This document shows, one piece after another, positions 61,530 through 64,000 of a stretch of 64,000 bases of DNA. Source of the DNA: Bacteroidota bacterium (lineage in GTDB: Bacteria > Bacteroidota > Bacteroidia > Bacteroidales > FEN-979); the NCBI GenBank assembly GCA_026391805.1, contig JAPLDJ010000009.1:1-64000 (forward strand), in the 5' to 3' direction. Below the pieces are notes generated by a model that did no database searches, was not told the DNA's origin, and saw nothing but the letters and a program-made list of their open reading frames with translations. A program made the translations under genes and the position numbers. How positions within the stretch are numbered: the first letter of the stretch is position 1; each line of letters begins with the position of its first letter.

Positions 61530-62639
61530 ATGAGCAACAACCTTTACGAACGTTACAAGCTTTTCTTCATCATCCTGATCGTTTGCGTCATTGGCTTTAT
61601 TGCATGGTATTTTTCAAACATCCTGATCTGCGTCATCGTGGCCGGGGTCATATCCATCATAGGATCCCCCCTGGTTGATTTGTTCGACCGGATCCGTATC
61701 AAAAAGATCAGGTTTCCCCATGTTTTGAGTGTTTTCCTGGCGCTGATCCTTATGCTGGCGGTACTGCTCGGGCTTATCAGTTTTTTCATTCCGCTGGTGG
61801 TGAAAGAGAGCAGCCTTATCGCATCAATCGACGGGCAAAAACTGTTAGATTATTACCATCCGCAGATCCAGTGGCTTCAAAACACCCTGATCCAGTATGG
61901 CGTCATTGCAAAGAATGCCACGGTTGACTCGCTGCTGACGGACAATATCAGGCATTTCCTTGATATCAGCATATTCTCGAATATTCTTTCCTCGGTCATC
62001 ACCTTTGCAGGAAATTTCTTTTTCAATTTCTTCGCCATCCTGTTCCTCTCCTTCTTTTTCCTTAACGATACCAACATGCTTCCGCGGTTCATCCTGCTCC
62101 TGGTTCCGAAGAAATATGAGCTGCAGACGAAGCAGGTGATGAAGAGAAGCAAGGAAGTATTGTCGCGTTATTTTATCGGACTCGTGATCAATGTCCTGGT
62201 GATGATCGCCTCCTATTCCATCACGCTTAGCATCGCCGGGATCAGGGGGGCGCTGGTGATCGCATTCTTTGCTGGGATCGTGAACATCATTCCGTACATT
62301 GGTCCTCTGATCGCCATAGCTACAGGCATCATTCTCGGGGTTACCGGCGTGGTCAGCGCCGGCCTCTACGGATCGATCGGATCAACGGCCATCCATGTAT
62401 TGATTGCAATGGTGATCGTTGTTTTGCTGGATAACATCGTCTATGGCCCGATGATACAGGGCAAAAGCGTGAAGGTTCACCCGGTTGAAATTTTTCTCGT
62501 GATCATCGCAGCCGGAAGCCTTGGCGGTATTCCCGGAATGATCGTGGCTGTACCCGGATATGCGTTTCTGAGGATTGTTGCGGATACCTTTCTGAGCCAG
62601 TTCAGGATATTTCAGAGAAGTGACGAGCTGACGAGCTGA
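61530..62639 (+). CDS. AI-2E family transporter
   Basis: A 369-residue membrane protein of the AI-2E (YdiK/TqsA/PerM) family with about seven to eight hydrophobic segments. The N-terminal pair, the IRIKKIRFPHVLSVFLALIL helix region and the late motif HPVEIFLVIIAAGSLGGIPG are typical. Substrates in the family vary (autoinducer export, sodium/proton exchange). The C-terminus (RSDELTS) and stop are coded by tandem GACGAGCT words. Confidence 0.9.
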   Translation: MSNNLYERYKLFFIILIVCVIGFIAWYFSNILICVIVAGVISIIGSPLVDLFDRIRIKKIRFPHVLSVFLALILMLAVLLGLISFFIPLVVKESSLIASIDGQKLLDYYHPQIQWLQNTLIQYGVIAKNATVDSLLTDNIRHFLDISIFSNILSSVITFAGNFFFNFFAILFLSFFFLNDTNMLPRFILLLVPKKYELQTKQVMKRSKEVLSRYFIGLVINVLVMIASYSITLSIAGIRGALVIAFFAGIVNIIPYIGPLIAIATGIILGVTGVVSAGLYGSIGSTAIHVLIAMVIVVLLDNIVYGPMIQGKSVKVHPVEIFLVIIAAGSLGGIPGMIVAVPGYAFLRIVADTFLSQFRIFQRSDELTS

Positions 62640-62760
62640 TAAAATGGTAACAAAGTGACAAAGTCACAGAGTCACAGAGTCACAAAGTAAAAAAAATCTG
62701 TGTAATCCGTGAAATCTGTGGTGAAGAATAATAAATCGTAAATCGTAAACCGTAAATAAA
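62620..62760. repeat. Compound word repeat
   Basis: GACGAGCT tandem, AGTCACAGAGTCACAGAG tandem (nine-base period), ATCTGTG words closing in GTGGTGAAG, and ATCGTAAATCGTAAACCGTA words (seven-base period). Confidence 0.82.
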
Positions 62761-62767
62761 AACGTTT

Positions 62768-63013
62768 ATGTCGAAATCAAGCTCAAAGGTTCTGCTGGCC
62801 GGCATTGCAGGGCTGGCTGCAGGAATTGCGATCGGGATGCTGTTTGCGCCCGCAAAGGGGTCGAAGACCCGGAAAAGACTGAAGAAGAAGATCATGAACC
62901 TCGCGGATATCATCGAGGATGACTTTTCTGACAAGCTCGGGGCGCTGAAAACCGCGTTCTCCGGGAAGGAAGTGGATGAAGAGGCGGCGGAAAAGGATGA
63001 GGAGGAGGACTAA
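62768..63013 (+). CDS. YtxH-domain protein
   Basis: An 81-residue small membrane protein. A Gly-rich transmembrane segment (VLLAGIAGLAAGIAIGMLFAP) is followed by the YtxH-type basic stretch GSKTRKRLKKK and an acidic tail ending EEAAEKDEEED. Function unknown; in Bacteroidota such genes often precede a phage-holin-like gene, as here. Confidence 0.88.
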   Translation: MSKSSSKVLLAGIAGLAAGIAIGMLFAPAKGSKTRKRLKKKIMNLADIIEDDFSDKLGALKTAFSGKEVDEEAAEKDEEED

Positions 63014-63045
63014 TACTCAGAATACAGGAATGCAGGAATGCGGGA
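63013..63045. repeat. CAGGAATG words
   Basis: AGAATACAGGAATGCAGGAA and TGCGGGAATA: three GGAATGC/GGAATAC words, eight-base period. Between the YtxH gene and the holin-like gene. Confidence 0.5.
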
Positions 63046-63073
63046 ATAAAATAATTATGTAAAATGAACCATT

Positions 63074-63442
63074 ATGGAATCAAGAAGACTAAGTGATAAT
63101 TTTAACGAGCTGTCGGAAAACGTCAGGTCCTATATCCGGCTGCAGATGGATCTGCTGAAGGTCTCACTGACCGAGAAACTTTCGCTGATCACCTCGGCGC
63201 TGCTGCTTTCGGTGATCTTTTTCATCCTGTTCCTTTTCATCACCCTGTTCATCAGCCTTGCCTTCATCTTCTGGTTCCGGGAACATGCCGGTCCGCTTTA
63301 CGCCGGAGCGCTGATTGTGGCAGGGTTTTACCTTGTCCTGGGAGTGATTGTTTTCCTGTTAAAGAACCGGTTATTTGTCGATCCGCTGGTTTCGAAAATT
63401 TCTGAAATTTTATTGGAGGAGGACGAAGATGAAAACAACTAA
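63074..63442 (+). CDS. Phage-holin-family-like small membrane protein
   Basis: A 122-residue protein with an N-terminal amphipathic helix (LSENVRSYIRLQMDLLKVSL) and two transmembrane segments (SVIFFILFLFITLFISLAFIF, given in part as FFILFLFITLFISLAF; and AGALIVAGFYLVLGVIVFLL). Its short acidic tail is LLEEDEDENN. It fits the PF07332-like holin family, here probably a stress or envelope protein rather than a phage gene. Confidence 0.82.
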   Translation: MESRRLSDNFNELSENVRSYIRLQMDLLKVSLTEKLSLITSALLLSVIFFILFLFITLFISLAFIFWFREHAGPLYAGALIVAGFYLVLGVIVFLLKNRLFVDPLVSKISEILLEEDEDENN

Positions 63443-63731
63443 GAGACCCCGTTCAAACTTCCGCAAGGTTCGCTCGATGAATGAACTCAAACTGGAAAAG
63501 GCCCGGCTGCAAATGGATGTGGTTATGGCCGAAGAGCGGATCAAAGGCAACTACCGGCAGATTAAAGAGGCATTTGCCCTTAGGAACATCATCACAACCG
63601 TTGTAACCGAGCTGAGCAACCAGACATACGCCATTTCGAATGTGATCTCCGCTGCAAGAAGCATCTTCAAGAAGAAAAAGAAGAAGAAAAAGGAAGCAAC
63701 TGAGGACGGAGGTCTGAGGACAGAGGTCTGA
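63429..63731 (+). CDS. Small basic coiled-coil protein of the YtxH cluster
   Basis: A 100-residue protein beginning MKTTKRPRSNFRKVRSMNEL, with a coiled-coil helix (LEKARLQMDVVMAEERI), a mid hydrophobic helix (NIITTVVTELSNQTYAIS) and a Lys-rich stretch. The start at 63429 overlaps the holin-like gene by 14 bases. The last residues (EDGGLRTEV) and the stop come from a GAGGACGGAGGTCT word repeat, as at the end of lpxD. Function unknown. Confidence 0.75.
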   Translation: MKTTKRPRSNFRKVRSMNELKLEKARLQMDVVMAEERIKGNYRQIKEAFALRNIITTVVTELSNQTYAISNVISAARSIFKKKKKKKKEATEDGGLRTEV

Positions 63732-63971
63732 GGACAGAGGTCAGAAAATGGAGGATGGAGGATAGAGGTCGGAAAATTCTCTGTGGAATCTGTGAAATCT
63801 GTGGTTAATATTATAACACGATAATCCACGAAAAACTATTGTGACCTATTGTGCCTATTGTGGTGAAAAAAGAGGATGGAAGTTGCTTCGTCGTTTCACT
63901 CCTCGCAATGACAAGGTTGAGGATATAATCGTCCTTTAAAAACTTTACAAACTTTATAAACTTTAAAAACT
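63692..63971. repeat. Compound word repeat at the right edge
   Basis: GAGGACGGAGGTCT words (14-base period), GGATGGAGGATAGAGG, ATCTGTG words, CACGAAAAACTATTGTG-type words, an inverted ATTGCGAG element (63881-63912), and four CTTTAAAAA/CTTTACAAA words with a nine-base period at 63935-63971. No gene is visible after 63731. Confidence 0.8.
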
Positions 63972-64000
63972 GATTTCCCTACATAAGTTTTATAATATTT

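Noticed and set aside
63074-63731. Holin-like and YtxH genes as part of a prophage
   Set aside because: No other phage gene is near, and this small cluster is common in Bacteroidota chromosomes.

Overview
The window looks like a chromosomal segment of an uncultured or little-studied member of the Bacteroidota. The evidence is two secretion cargo proteins with type IX (T9SS) sorting domains, a fused fucokinase/GDP-fucose pyrophosphorylase (Fkp), a DUF5686/carboxypeptidase-like outer-membrane protein, the rsfS-ftsH-LUD-cdsA-psd gene string, and promoter boxes of the Bacteroidota type (TTTG, about 20 nt, TAnnTTTG). No rRNA, tRNA or CRISPR array was seen.

Layout. 0-4.5 kb: a LytTR regulator and LytS-like kinase behind two envelope proteins with LTxxQ-like helices, one of them frameshifted. 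4.6-8.1 kb: OsmC, LpxD, a T9SS cargo protein and a CPBP membrane protease. 8.3-13.2 kb: a fucose salvage group (Fkp, a mutarotase-like protein, FucP). 13.2-18.3 kb: an AT-rich island with a membrane-protein gene cut by an IS21 element, two ParE/RelE-type toxin-antitoxin pairs followed by attC-like sites, and an array of four CAAACGTTTG palindromes. 18.3-25.4 kb: an HU-like protein and a threonine/methionine block (three Cys/Met-type PLP enzymes, ThrC, ThrH). 25.6-37.3 kb: housekeeping genes (lpdA, rfbC, a lytic transglycosylase, uvrA, LOG protein, rsfS-ftsH-LUD-DUF2007-cdsA-psd). 37.3-48 kb: DUF2461, two outer-membrane beta-barrel candidates, a GH29/GH38 glycosidase pair and a second T9SS cargo protein. 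48-64 kb: glyA, sixA-ppk1-ftsB-like, priA, pfkA, PAP2 phosphatase, a THUMP methyltransferase, DUF5686, an AI-2E family transporter and a YtxH/holin cluster.

How the genes relate. GH29 fucosidase and GH38 mannosidase could release sugars outside the cytoplasm, FucP would import fucose, the mutarotase would equilibrate its anomers, and Fkp would convert it to GDP-fucose for surface glycans. ThrH and ThrC would make threonine from homoserine without ThrB, while the PLP enzymes draw on activated homoserine for sulfur amino acids.

The most unusual signal is intergenic. About 25 spacers hold short words of 7-14 bp repeated in tandem, often followed by their inverted copies. Different loci use related words (CTCTGTG, CTTTGTG, CTTTGCG, CTCTGCG, ATCTGTG, TTCGTGT, ATTGTG, GTCATAC and others). 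At ten genes the stop codon, and sometimes the last residues, lie inside such a word. I read this as a diverse family of intergenic elements placed at gene ends; what they do is unknown.
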